DNA from: Paramecium octaurelia
Taxonomy: Eukaryota > Ciliophora > Oligohymenophorea > Peniculida > Parameciidae
Reading direction: 5' to 3'
Length of the DNA stretch: 64,000 bases
NCBI GenBank assembly: GCA_905182995.1
Contig: CAJJDP010000131.1
Coordinates: 62,001 to 126,000, forward strand
The position numbers and the translations under genes are program-made. Positions 1 through 15,444 of this stretch are shown in pieces. Each line of letters starts with the position of its first letter. Position 1 is the first letter of the stretch. The notes below the pieces were generated by a model. The model ran no database searches. It saw nothing but the letters and a program-made list of their open reading frames with translations, and was not told where the DNA came from.

Positions 1-2855
1 GTTATGTGATTCGCCTTCTAGGTGTAGGAGTAATAGGAGAATGTTATTTTTTCATCTCCTATTGTAACTCCCCCTTACTTTAAGTATAAGCTCTTCAACC
101 AAAAGCATTTGTATTGTTGTTTCTTTTCCAACTGCACTTATGCGTCATTCTCAAACTGGGGATTCTTCTTAAACTTCACTTTTAAAATTGGACGTGAATA
201 ATACTTATTTATGTATTTCTCAATTTTATTTGTGTAATAAGGATTCTCGTTGAATTTGTAATCATGATCTATTTATTCATCTACTTGGAATCTACAATCT
301 TTTGGTCTATATACGGTGATACGTAGATTATGCCAAAGTTTGCACCATCTCTATCTAATCTTGCGAGTCTTGTTCATTAACTTGTACACTGAAACTTGCA
401 TCGATGCTGCAGCGTAATTAATTTCATCCGTTAATTTTGATAATTGTTCTGATTGTGTCATTTTGATCTATTATTATTCAAGAGTCCACTTAAGCAACAA
501 AGATTCCTGGAAAGTCTAGAAGTCTTACTAAAATTTAATTGAATCAAAGACTTGCACTTATTGCTCTGAAAGTGATTAGAGAATTAGCCCATTTTGAGTG
601 AAGAAATATTCGATAACCTCCTTTACTTACTGATCTTAAGTTTAGGATTGGATTGCTTTAAGCAGTTCAACTATTTAAATCATGAAGAGTTCACTTGTTT
701 CTGTATTCAGATATTACGTTTATTCAAAAAGCTTGGTGAAATAGAATAGCCACTCCTTCAGCTTATCAAGTGGACAACTTAAGTTGATGATCTTTTGAAT
801 GGCAAAAGGCAATTCTTTTTGTTCAACTATTTTTGATAACTCTTGCTCATTTTCTAGATATATTATGTACTTTATTAATTTAGTTAGAAATCCTTCAAAA
901 TTCTTAAACGATTGCACTGAGAAGTATATTTAGAACATCACCTATTGTACCTGATATATTTGCTCTTCATTAAACCTCTCAATCACTTCTGACACAATTA
1001 CCAATAGTGTTTACACATCTTATCGAATTTAATAGTGAATCAAGGTTTGACTCAGGTATTGAGGATTCTAATCTAGAAGATGCATAAAAATCTAAAGAAG
1101 TCTTTCATTTTATTCGAGCTTCAATTAATCCAAAAACCAAATAGAGTGTTATTAAAGGATGAACTACTATTATTCATTGTTAATTTTCTTGACGTAATTG
1201 AAATAGTAATCTAGAATATTTTGTTATTTAGTTTAAGAGTATAGGTGCTACAGAATTTCAACGCACAAGCAGTTAATTTTTAGTAATTGAGTTAATGCAT
1301 TCAATAAATTGTCAAAGTTATTGTTTACGCAGATTGCCTTGGAAATATAAGAGATCATTCCTTGACTTAAGAGGTCCTTAGTGCCATAAAGCATTTAGCC
1401 TAACAAGGTAATGGTGGCCACCAAACAATCCATGCTATCAGTCTATAGAAGAAGAAAGATGTCATTTAGGATCTTATTTTAAATGTTATGATTTCTGAAT
1501 GCTATGAAATTCTCTTGATCATCTCTGAATAAGTCGGAAACCAGCCTGGTTGCACTTTAGATGGCTTTGATTTTGAGTTCGATTGAAGAGGCTTCGGCAA
1601 CTTTTAAAAATAGTTTGAATTGGTCTTTCAACGTATTGAAGTTATATTGGCAGGAATAAATCATAATTTGTAGAATTTGATCTTGGATTAGACTCTTCTG
1701 ATTGACACTCACCAATAACTGAGCCAAATATTAGATGGAAGTGACTTTTAAGTATTTCTGATGATCACTGATATAGAATTGCTGTAATAAAATGCAGTAT
1801 TGCTATTAATCGGTGATTCTTTTGATGAAATTGACATCAATAATTAACAGCAATAGTTGATTGAGAATATCTTGATCCTCAACCTTTTATTTGATCTACA
1901 AGATCTAGCTGAGATTGGGGACGTCTACATTGATGATCTAAGCTATTTGTTGGAATAGTTTCATTTCAACTATCTAATTCTTGTTGATTTGACTATCCTG
2001 TAACAAAGTATAGAGTAAGATTTTAAATAGGTCATCAATTTAAGAATGATCGTAATATTGAATTAGATCAAAAAGTGGAATTAAAATTTTAATACCGCCG
2101 TATTCTACAAAATCGTATTTTTATAATGAGGATGTCATTTTGGTGTCTCCCTGAAGTTCGTAGACTACGTTCTAAATTCTATCGTTGACTCTTTTCGTCT
2201 AGTGAGGATCGTAGAGGGGGTAGATTTGATAGAAAGGAGATTTCAAATGCAGATCTGCAACTTCATTGTAAACCGAGATTTCCTTGACTTTGCATTATAT
2301 GTTCTGAAAGTAGAGCATCTCCAGATTTTGATTCCTGATTTTGGGATACTCGATCTGTATCGTATTTTTAATCTGATTAATTGAATATATAAACTTGGGT
2401 CTGGCGTATAGTTTTCCTTATTCATGAGAAATGATTATTTCATTCCATCCATTCATTACCACTTCCCCCAACTGATTATTGGAAGAGTAGTCCTCCACAA
2501 TAACTCTTTCTAGAGTGAACCTCTGGTAAACATTCTTATAGAAGACTACACCACCAATTAAATAACAATGAACTCCATTGGCTATGATTCTTTTGCCATC
2601 GATATGCGAGGATGAAAATTAGAAGATCGTCCCATCCCCTTGAGGATTGAATGTTAGGCATATCGAGTATTGCTTTTCGAAGTGCCATTAAGATTGATTG
2701 ATCAGCTTTATTCCTCCATTGTTGATGACGAATTGATCCTCATTCTTCTCTTGTTTCAAATACTCATACAAACCCTCGATGCACCCAGCCATGGTTTATG
2801 GGTTGTATGTACTTTTGGAATATTCATCAGATAATTCATGAAAGTACTTTAACAT
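1..2855 (-). CDS. BEACH-family protein, N-terminal part (cut by window edge)
   Basis: One frame of about 950 codons stays open without an intron and runs off the left edge. Order seen: a concanavalin A/LamG-like segment (about residues 40-170, with GGIKLINQ, YCGG-free strand-rich text and GKLYARP), then a long leucine-rich alpha-solenoid, then the start of a pre-BEACH PH domain (about residues 790-950, with RWCKLWHNLRITVYRP and CFWLKSLYLKQGG). This order is that of neurobeachin/LYST-type proteins, which act in vesicle trafficking and membrane fusion; the BEACH and WD40 parts should lie left of position 1. The start chosen (2855) is only 13 bp past the stop of the upstream kinase; a second Met at about 2791 is possible. 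Family call is firm, subfamily is not. Confidence 0.85.
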
Positions 2856-2868
2856 GAGTATATATTAA

Positions 2869-5576
<2,708 letters not shown>

Positions 5577-6212
5577 ACTTATTTCTCACATATCCTACAC
5601 ATTACCAATAGATCTTCACTACTCTAAACTTCAGCAATCATAAAATATAAATTTATTATAAACTCAATGATTCTCCATTATCAATTCATCATTTTAATTC
5701 ACTTTCATTTACTCTTTAAGAAAATGTCAATTGCCCCATTTAATAATATCCTTTAATATTGTTATTGTTTAATTTTGGATCCATTATATGAGGTCTTTCC
5801 CAACAAATTCATATTGGTATTTTTTTTATTTAATTTCGAAACAATTCATTTGAGAACAACAATTTTCTACATTCTTATGTACATTCTTAGATCATAAATA
5901 TTCATAATCCAGCGTTGTAATCATATTATAGATTAATTAGGATGAACAAAAGAGGACTATATCTTTCATATGGAATGCTTAGCCTATTTCAAAGTTAAAA
6001 ATTAATTTTTATTCAAGATATCTTTAGGGCATTGGATCAACTTTTTTATTTAATTTTGTGAATGAATAAATTGGCAAGCAATTATTTCTATTAAATTATT
6101 TAGCTTCTATATCATGCAATTGAATTAAAAGGTTCCCTTTAATGTCTTCATTTTTTAAAGGGTTTGAAATTATTTTGCCAATTTTACGGAAGTTTTTGTT
6201 CATATAATTTTA
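5577..6212. other. AT-rich intergenic stretch
   Basis: About 640 bp upstream of the AGC kinase. I see no sustained frame on either strand. It probably holds the promoter of the kinase and the 3' end of the small gene at higher coordinates. Confidence 0.5.
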
Positions 6213-6905
6213 TCATATTTATTAAATATATATATAGATTCTTAAATCATTAATTTCTTCAAATTGTAATTCAAAGTTGAGTTGGCAAACGCAATGATAA
6301 TCTACATTTATAAATAACTAATACCTAATTGGAGCAGTTCGCTTTCTCACTCTGGATGTTAAGGTCTAGCCTTCAGTATTTGGAATTTGAGATTCAGACT
6401 TAGATTGTACATTAGTCTACAACAAGGAAAGTCGATTTTCAAAAAGTAGTTTGGTTCTTTGAGTGTTGCTCTCATCAAATACCTAGACTAATTTGGGAGA
6501 TATCATTATGAAAGGTTTTTTCATTATTGATGTTGACTTTTATTAAGGCTGAATACTTGGCTTATGATTGTGTTTTCTTTGTATATTAAAAATGCTATTA
6601 CCTTGAAGTCTGTAGAGTATTGAGAATGAAGGAAGTACTTGAGGTTGTAGTTTTGTTGCTTGAAATCGACTTTGAAGATTTCATTAAATTAATAAATAAA
6701 CAATTTAGGCCTGATATTAAAACTAAGAAACTCCTTATTTTTTTCAAGGTCTATTTTTAGTACTATTCTCCATTGGAATGAATCATTTATTAGTTGCTTA
6801 GCCTTCTGAATCAGAAAATACTAATTAATGAGTTATGCATAATCAGAATTCAATTTTTGGAACTAAATTTAAAACAATTTTAAATACTGTGATTTAATAA
6901 TTATG
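6213..6905 (-). CDS. Hypothetical protein, gene structure uncertain
   Basis: Two coding-like stretches lie on this strand. The upstream one (about 6600-6905) reads ...WRIVLKIDLEKNKEFLSF and HSQYSTDFK. The downstream one (about 6213-6590) is rich in Ser/Gln/Lys, with KSESQIPNTEG and TSRVRKRTAPIR. A typical 25-nt intron (GTAATAGC...ACAAAG, near 6575-6600) follows the first stretch but leads into a different frame from the second, so either another splice choice or a frameshift is needed. No start Met is secure. I do not recognise the family. It may be a real short gene or a decayed one. Confidence 0.4.
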
Positions 6906-7044
6906 GTTTGTTTTTTAAGAGTGATTATATATACTTAAGGATTACAAAAATAATATTTATTAACACGTTCTTATTTACAATATTAATTTCATTGCTTTTT
7001 AATAAAAATTAATCATCATAACACTAAAATTTATTATTTTTGAC

Positions 7045-7640
7045 TTACCAAAAAAGGTAAATTAGTTTCTGAAGAAGCAATATCATTCTGTGAAGTCTAC
7101 ATTAAAAGTGATTGAACATGATGTAGAAATAATTTACTTATAACTATGACTCTAGAACTTTTGAAAAAATTGGTCGAAAGAGTTTTCTATGTATTATGAT
7201 AGATTGAAGAAATATTAAAAAATAATGTAAAATAAAATAGTTGATATTGAAGAATGAATCAGTTACTAATATACTAATACTTAATAATTGGAACGAGGAA
7301 AAACACAAATTGGCGACAATGCAAAAACTCAATATTTAATGTTGGCTGAGGAATAAAGTTTCAGGAGATTTAAAACATTGATTTTAATGTAATAGATTCC
7401 AACAATACCTCGTATTTACACCTAATGCAAATATATCTAGAATGTAACAAGGAGAAAAATTTCTCGAATTTAAGATTTTACATAAAATTTCAACAATCTA
7501 TTTTATCTAAAAGAGTTGATGTTGATTAATGTGTAAATGAAAAACGGAAAGTTAAAGATGGCTTAAAACAAATAGTCGATAATTATCATTTTATACTCAG
7601 ATAGAACATTAAGCATAGAATTCCTATGAAAAGTTTACTT
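7045..7640 (+). pseudogene. Coding relic with internal TGA stops
   Basis: Read with the ciliate code, the + strand shows coding-like text in pieces: GKLVSEEAISFCEVYIKSD near 7055, then NWSKEFSMYYDRLKKYQ near 7170, then from about 7260 a run of about 120 codons with EEQSFRRFKTL. In-frame TGA codons (for example at about 7255) and frame changes separate the pieces, and no introns explain them. I take it as a decayed gene of unknown family. It could also be chance open frame in AT-rich DNA, which is why confidence is low. Confidence 0.35.
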
Positions 7641-8224
7641 TAATTACTTAATTATCCAAACTTCGTAATTATTTGAATTGGTTCTCTATCAAAAACTATA
7701 GAAATTTAGAATATCTTGGGAATTTGGTTTTCTTAAGGTACTTTAAATTCCTGCACATTTTAATTTAAATATTAATTTTGACTACCCCACTATTTTGTGC
7801 TTTTACGTATTACAATATCATACATTGCATTGATTATAGGCTAATACATTATGAAAATATATTATTTATAAAAATTAATTTATACTTAATAAAACTTATG
7901 TTTTATTTGAATCACAGTTCTATTTATTCAATTTTCGCATTGGATTTTAGTAATAAATTTTATTATTTTTTATACGCATTTTTGAAGATGCAAAGTGTTT
8001 ATTTCAGATTTCAGCTAGATTTTCTTATGAAAAAATTAGGTATCAAACCTAAATTTCATCCAATTATTTTTCGATAAACAGTGTGAATCATTAATTTACT
8101 TAGGGTATTTTACTGATAAATTTTGTGCTTTTCAAGAGAGCTAAAATTTATCGTTTTCAATTAATTTCGACTAGTTTAAATTGTATAGAGTTAAATTTTA
8201 GGATGAATTTATATTAATGATAAT
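7641..8224. other. AT-rich stretch without a convincing gene
   Basis: A roughly 100-codon frame exists on the + strand (7778-8077), but it is almost all Ile/Leu/Phe/Tyr, as expected from AT-rich DNA. I do not accept it as a gene. Nothing else was seen. Confidence 0.4.
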
Positions 8225-8745
8225 CCTAAATAATTCATTGATTCTTTAAACCTTTATTGTTATACAAGTAAGCGTCATTGGATTTAATTTAATTGCTTTA
8301 TCATATTCTATAATTGATTCTTCAAATTTATATTACATTTTATAATTCGTCTTTTGTTACATTTTAATTAAATAATCTCCTAATTATACTCTTTGAATAT
8401 TTAAACCTTTATTTTAATAGTTTGCAGCAGACATTAGATTTCATTAAATTGCTTTTTCATATTTCATATAACAAAAATCCTATTAAATTAATAAATTTTA
8501 GTAGGAATTGAATCGGCTTCTCATAATTGATTCTTCATATTTATTTATACTTTATATATTTTACTTTTCGTAGCAATGCAATTAATGGATTTCCTAATTT
8601 TGTAATAAGGCTTTAATACCAATAGGATGATAATAGTTTCCATAATTTGGATTCAATTTATTTGACTCATCAAATTCTTTAATTGATTCTTCATCCTTAT
8701 ATTTATGTTTTGCATTACCTAATAGATTTACTTTTGATTGTCACC
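8225..8745 (-). pseudogene. Decayed TPR-repeat gene fragment
   Basis: On the minus strand, pieces of at least three tetratricopeptide repeats can be read in different frames: EESIKEFDESNKLNPN near 8640-8700, an EESI unit near 8530, KYEKAI followed by NYQNKGL near 8400-8460, and FEESIIEYDKAIKLNP near 8290-8340. The last unit loses frame by one base inside the expected NP-DAYLYNNKGL continuation. The spacing (about 34 codons between EESI/EKAI motifs) and the KAIxLNP ending are typical of TPR arrays, which are abundant in ciliates. Frame breaks and TGA codons between units show it is not functional. It has no start and no end that I can find. Confidence 0.6.
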
Positions 8746-9053
8746 TCTTTAATTAGCATATTATTCTTGTTATTTATGGATTTATTGGTATATTTATAGA
8801 AACTTGATTTAATGAGGGAGGGGGAATGAGGATGGTTTTTGTTTGTATAAGCTTGCTGTTATTAAATTTTATTAAACCCCTTACAGGAATTCAGAAGTAG
8901 GCTTCCAGTAATTTCTGGGTTAATATTAAACACATAATAGAAGGTGTAGTAATTTTAAGGGTAAAATAACAATATAAAGAAATAGAAATTAAAATAAATT
9001 AGAACAAATAAAATTTATTTGAATATGTTTATATATTTTATTTCATCGAATGA
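8746..9053. other. Intergenic stretch
   Basis: About 300 bp between the TPR relic and the SF-assemblin stop. It contains a short purine-rich run (gagggagggggaatgagg near 8815). No gene seen. Confidence 0.4.
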
Positions 9054-9883
9054 TCAATCTTTGGCTGCCTTGTAAATTTTATTTGCTGCATCCTCGAGTA
9101 AACCTAATAATGATTCTTGCGATTCTTCTCTTAGTTTCTTCTCCTCTTCTATTTCACTCTTTACTCTTGATACCAGATCCTTGAGCATCTCAAAGATGGC
9201 AGTTTCTGATTCCTCCCTAAGATAGTTCCACAATCAAGATTTACCTCAATTTCTTTTGATTTGCCAATCCTTCATTAAGACGACGTATTTCATCTCCAGC
9301 TCTTCTCAAGGTACCATTGTCACTGTCTTCTCTATCTTCTCCTTCTGTTTTCACCATGTCATATAATTTTGGTAGATCGTTCTCTAAGGATGTAGTAATG
9401 TTCTCTATTTATTCTTATCTGATTTTGCCTTCAGTCTGGATATCAGATTTCAAGTATACAACCTATAATATTAAGTTTTATCTGAAACCTTCTCATCCAA
9501 GTATCCTTGTAATTTTAGATTTCCATCTCTTCTCAATGCTATTTCTTATTCCAATTTGGTTGTGATGCGACTTTCAAATGCTGCAATCTCTCTTACTCTT
9601 TGTTCAAATTGAGTCTCAAATGCATTGTTTTCTTCTTCAATTTATTTTTACAAACGAACTATCTCATCCTTTAATGAGTGCTAATCGATTCATATTTGAT
9701 CAAACTTACAAGCTTTCTATTGTAAGATGTGATTGTGTCTTGAGTTCTCTCTTCAACTGCTGTAATTCTTCCACATATTGTATCAATTCGATGAGCCTTG
9801 GAGTGATCATGTTGTAATGGGATCGAATTCAATTTCTCTTGAATCTTATGGAAGCGTTCATTGAAGGGTGTATTTGGATTCAT
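9054..9883 (-). CDS. SF-assemblin family protein
   Basis: Three introns (29, 26 and 28 nt) are removed to give 248 residues. The short head starts MNPNTPFNERFHKI, and nearly all the rest is heptad-patterned alpha-helix, including FEQRVREIAAFESRI and LRRDGNLKLQGYLDEK. Length, short non-helical head and one long coiled coil match SF-assemblin, the filament protein of striated basal-body-associated fibres. In Paramecium these proteins build cortical rootlets such as the kinetodesmal fibre; that location is inferred from the family. The start codon is 40 bp from the divergent start of the broken USP14-like gene. Seen: coiled coil and head. Known: fibre role. Confidence 0.8.
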
Positions 9884-9923
9884 TTTAATAACAAATTTAT
9901 TTAAAAATTATATTTATTTTAAA

Positions 9924-11474
9924 ATGGTTCAACAGATTATATTAATAGAAATCAAGTATACTAAAGAAATCCATAAACACGTACCCATTGATCTGAATGA
10001 AACTGCGCTCAAATTCTAAGAGACCCTTCAAGAATTTCTTAAGTTTCTGATTGAAAAATATAAGATTATGATAAAGGGATCTCTTTTGAAAGCAGACTAA
10101 GATCTTTTATAAATCGAATCTCAAAAGCGTATTTGGCATTTCAATCTAAGCGTTAATAATTATGGTTATGGGTGAAGAGCATCTTTTAAATTTGAAATAG
10201 TGCAATTAATCTTTGAACAAGATCTCAGTCCAGAAGAAAAGGAAATCCTTTTGAAATAGAATGCAGTACTACTTCAATCTCTACAAATTTCAGATTTTTC
10301 TATCAATAGGATTAGTCAATTTAGGAAATACATCTTATATCTATGCCTCAATTTAAATATTGAGGGCAGTTAAAGAGTTGAATGAATACATAAGGAATAA
10401 CAAAAGCAAGGATAAGGAAATAATATAAAGTTGTTTTACTCATTAATTAATGTCTTCTAAAACTTGAACTCAATGGTGAAGCAGTTCAACCTCTAATTTT
10501 ATAGGAGTAATCAAATTCCAAATTAATTCTCGATCCATTTAATTATATCCTGATTCACTTAAAGAGAAAATCAAATGGCATTCAAATAATAGGATGCTGA
10601 TGAATGCTTATAGAATGTACTTAAAAAAATGGAGAATGAAGAATGACAATAACGAAACTTTTTTAAAGATTTGTTTAAATAGAATTGAAATCGAAACTTG
10701 AGAATTAGGATTTTCCATATGAGCCAAAGAAAGAGAGCATTGATAAAGGAAAAAAATTGATGTATATAATTGATAATCAGATCAAACCAGTCAATACCTT
10801 ATTGGAAGGAATTACAGTGAGTTTGGAAGAATAATTAGAGAAAACATCTGAGATAGATCAACAAACTCATGCCTCGAAAAGACACAACGAATTTGTAAAT
10901 TTTGGTATGATGCATCTATATACATTAAAATGTCAAGTAATTTACTATGTTGAATGGTAGGATTTTTTGGAAATAGGGTGTAAGGCAAGGAAGGAGAGGA
11001 GGCTAAAATATTGAGAAAATTTGCATTCCCTAAAATAATAGATACTTTTGTGCTCCTGAATTACAAGGATTGTTGCAAGCTGGAAAAGAGGACGAAAAAG
11101 AAAAGGCACTAGTTGGAATAATTCAAAACGGATTTAGAGGCATCTGGAATGATACCAGAGAAACTTACAAGTAATTTAAGGCGAAAAATTAACAAGAGGA
11201 AACTCGATGACTTTTATATAGGAAACATGGATTTGTATTAGATATGAAAAATTACTAGTTCTAAGTAATGAATTGCATAATTTATAGCTCATACTGGAAG
11301 AGAGGCCGACTCTGGACATTTTAATACATGGGTTCATCATTCAGGGGATGATAAGATCTAGAATGATGATGAACAGACAGCAGAGGGGAAATAAATCATA
11401 TTTTTGGATTGAGAGGAGGTGGGGATTGGCATATGGGTTATTATCTACTGTATAGAAAATTAGAAATTGAGTGA
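9924..11474 (+). pseudogene. USP14/Ubp6-like proteasomal deubiquitinase, broken
   Basis: The order of USP14/Ubp6 is recognisable: an N-terminal ubiquitin-like segment (KIMIKGSLLK), the Cys box GLVNLGNTSYIYAS near 10305, a QQDADEC box near 10590, a middle part IDNQIKPVNTLLEG, the His box HTGREADSGHFNTWV near 11290, and the end GGGDWHMGYYLLY. The family removes ubiquitin at the 26S proteasome. Here a TGA stops the frame at 10173-10175, and at least four further frame changes or stops (near 10430, 10550, 10680 and 11395) are not explained by introns; a 28-nt intron before the Cys box is normal. The catalytic Cys is Ser (TCT at 10333-10335). Both facts say it is dead. The next gene starts 10 bp after its end. 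Confidence 0.8.
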
Positions 11475-11484
11475 TATTATAAAA

Positions 11485-12184
<700 letters not shown>

Positions 12185-12257
12185 ATATAATCACAAAATC
12201 AATATTTGTTAAATGTATTAAATATTAGAATTAATTAATCTTTATACAGACTTTAAT

Positions 12258-13804
12258 TCATTACTTTTTCTTTTGCTAATTAGGACTTTAACTAGGTTTT
12301 CTCTTCTTTGGACTAATCATAGTATAATTTTGTACATTGCCACTCCTTTTTACTTAAGCACACCGTATTTTTTAGAAAGAGGAATTTCATCGAAGTTTTC
12401 CTCAAAAACTGAATCTCTCCAACCAACCGTCTCGGCATAAGAATTCTATCTTGCATTTTTATTTCCTGTTTCCGCTGTTTATTTCATATTCTGACCAACA
12501 TCCTATGGAGAATTGTCATCGCACACTTTGGCATCAAAAGCGATTTGTGAAGGTTGATATTTTGGCCTTATTGAGTTATAAGTGCTCAACATCACGCTTC
12601 CAGAAACCACGCTTGGCTGTTAGGAATCTTATCTCTTCAATTAGGAAGGTGGAATTAAAAATTAGTTGTTGCTCAACCTATTGATAAATCCTTAAAATTA
12701 CTGTCTTATTAAATTCGATCCTTATTTCTCTATTGATTTCTTCATCTCTGCAGACGCAGGAGGCTATAATTATTGTTATGTTGTCGATCTTTATAAATTG
12801 TCGTGATTTTCAATGTTTTAGGAAATCTTCATCTATTACTTCTAATCCCAATCATAGATATTATCCAATTTGATTCCTTGATTCTCTGCAGCCTTTTCCA
12901 ATTGATTACGCACAAAATAATAATTAGGTTCGCTACTATATTATAACTATCTCAAGTGTCTATAAATTTATGAATATAGAGTTACTCCAGAATATTAGCA
13001 AATTCTGGCGGTACATCTTAGCACAATTCTCGAGGATCCATGTTCATTTTCATTTCACCGACTTTGACAGTTCTTTCTTCATCACTGACATTCTGCATAT
13101 TTTGCCATGGAAGCTGCCTAGACTTCTGATAATTCAAGATTCCTTTACCCTTTCATGAAATACAATAACACATATATTAATGATTCGATATCATCCTTCC
13201 TACTTAATTCATGGCCCTTATGTGCAGCAATCGATGCATACCTTGTAGTACCGATAAAGGAAGCATTATCTCTAAAGGGTCTAAACTAATAGCACTAAAG
13301 AAGTTACAATATATTCCCCTGAGCATCTAGGTATATTTTGCTGATTCCAAAATCGACAACATATATTTTAGAGGATTCATCTTCAATCCCAAATAAAATA
13401 TTTTCTGGCTTCAAATCTCTATGCACTACACCTTTATTATGGATCCTCTCTAAGACGTGTACTATCTGAATGCCCAACTGAATTGTTGTTTTAAAAGAAA
13501 ACTTCTTCTTTGATTTTATGAAATGGGATAGATCCTTTCCCAACAACTGTAGAATTATTACATTGAATTCATCCTATTGTCCATGCCAAAATAATTTCGG
13601 CACTCCATCGGTTCCTTGCAATTTTTCCAAAACTTAAACTTCTCTTTCTAATGAACGAACATCTTCATTTTCTTCTTTCTCTATTTTGATTGCCACATCA
13701 ACATTTTTCTCTTTATCGTGTCCTAATAGCACCACTCCAAATGATCCAGAAGATATCTTTTTTTAAACTACGTAGATTCCATTAAAAATTTACGAAGTTT
13801 ACAT
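12258..13804 (-). CDS. Casein kinase 1 family protein kinase
   Basis: Four introns (27, 31, 26 and 23 nt) are removed to give 479 residues. The kinase domain covers about residues 8-300: [37 protein letters not shown], and the CK1 hallmark TTRYAS in place of an APE motif, followed by [10 protein letters not shown]. The C-terminal 180 residues are Gln/Ser-rich and disordered. The last intron, if spliced as proposed, gives a tail with PKKRKP, a plausible nuclear localisation signal; if it is retained, translation ends at 12317. CK1 kinases phosphorylate acidic or primed Ser/Thr sites; the specific role here is unknown. Confidence 0.88.
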
Positions 13805-14023
13805 AATGATATTTTTATAAATATGTTATTTTTTTTTTGTCATTTTCGATTTAATGCTTGTGTATTTTCATTAATTGTCTACTTTAAAGGACTTATATTA
13901 GAATTAAATGATGTGAGATATCCTGGGAATCTCAAATTTGCCCATTAACCGGACAACATTTGAGGAATATATACAAAACGAAGGATCAGGTTTTTATGCA
14001 CATCATCCTTTAAATTCGAAATA

Positions 14024-14230
14024 ATGTTTCTAATTATTTTGAAGTACAAGTCGTATAACTGTAAAAGTCATATTTTAGTTGATTGTTCATTTGAGGCTAA
14101 AGGCTATTGTGAGCATCATGCTTACATAGTATAAAAGAATATTATCTTAGGAGTTGAATGTAGCTTTCAATTATAAGAAGAGAAGAAATAAAAGATATAA
14201 ATAATTTTAGATCAACACTTTAAAATATGA
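14024..14230 (+). CDS. Small Cys/His-containing ORF, uncertain
   Basis: A 68-codon frame begins MFLIILKYKSYNCKSH and carries CSFEAKGYCEHH, then a polar Gln/Lys-rich end. Coding-like text in other frames just upstream (FEEYIQNEGSGFYAHHP near 13960) suggests either an upstream exon I could not join or a decayed gene. The opposite strand is also open for part of the stretch, so the strand is not certain. No family recognised. Confidence 0.3.
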
Positions 14231-14267
14231 TGAATATTAATATTTCCTATTCTATATAGATAGATTT

Positions 14268-15269
14268 TCACTTGGGGAAATCCTGCTTTAAAATTGAGAG
14301 AATTTCATCAAAATTTCTAATTTTATTAGACTCAAATACTTAACGATTTAATTTTAAGAACCTATAAGAGCTCGATTTTATTTTAAGTATGTTGATAAAA
14401 TCTACTCTTTTAATCTTACTAACTCTGGGATGAATTAAATTTCCTATTGATTTTCTTCATGGATACTGATGCTGCTCTTTTTGATTAATTTTGAAGAATA
14501 TTGCTTACTCTTATTGTTCTAATTATTTGCTCCATTCTATTGATTGTTGAGTTTGGTTTAATCAATTTGTGATATTTTCATAGGGTTCTGTAGAGACTGT
14601 TCTTTAAAAACAAGAGGTGAAGATTTCGCATAACTTCCTGCATTGATTTTTGTTGTTTACGGTCTTTGGAAATTATAATTATTTTATTTCTTTCCCTTGT
14701 TATGTTTCTTCACTTCTTGGCTTTCTTCATTAAAAATTTAATACATTGATCTTTGTTACTCTTGGTAGGGGCAATAAGATGCATAGGAGTCTTGACCTGC
14801 TTGGATTTATTGTTTTAAACAAATGGTTCTGTTTCTTCAGTAAACAGGACGTCCTCCTCTATGATGATATGAGGTTTGTTGGAATCCTTGTTTTGGATAT
14901 CCAATTACTAGGCTGAACGCACGTCATTAATTAACTTACATGGTGCAACTACATTTGAACTTGAATGCAAAGATGATGAATTTTTTTGATGCTGCCAAGT
15001 CGTAATTAAATTTTCCACCTTTTGGTTCTGCGAACTTAAGTTCAACTTATAGAATATTTTTCATTCCTTACTTGTTTTTCAACGGAAAATGATTGTGCTT
15101 TATTCCTGTGTCTTGGATTTTCTATAGAAAACTGTAATTATCTCTAATAGGTTTGTGGCCTTTCATTCGAAAGGTTTCTAGAACGTGAGGATTATTGACC
15201 TAAAATGGATGCCTTTAAGGTTTCTAATTCCTCTAATTAAGTTGATTAGCGCTAAGATAATAATAGCAT
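14268..15269 (-). CDS. Hypothetical disordered protein
   Basis: Three introns (26, 20 and 23 nt) are removed to give 310 residues. The protein is Ser/Asn/Gln/Lys-rich with little predicted fold, apart from a short helical C-terminus (RLKEQILSTYLKQNRALIG ... DEILSILKQDFPK). A low-complexity Gln/Asn stretch lies near residue 215. No family is recognised. The start at 15269 is the first Met of the open frame. Confidence 0.65.
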
Positions 15270-15444
15270 TTATTATTACTATAAAATTAAATTATAAAAT
15301 TGCAATATTTTGATAAAGAATAAAGCAGATCAATGGATAGTTGAATTCGATTGTTTCATAAAAAATAAGTCTAGGATTCTTTAAGTGAGAATAAAAATAA
15401 TTTTTGAGATTATTTAAATTTTCTTAAATAAGTTGTGCATCTTG

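Noticed and set aside
7778..8077. Open frame of about 100 codons on the + strand
   Set aside because: Composition is almost only Ile/Leu/Phe/Tyr/Asn from AT-rich DNA, with no homology or intron signature.
10173..10175. In-frame TGA in the USP14-like locus read as selenocysteine
   Set aside because: Later frameshifts and the Cys-to-Ser change show decay; no selenoprotein homologue is known to me and no SECIS was looked for reliably.
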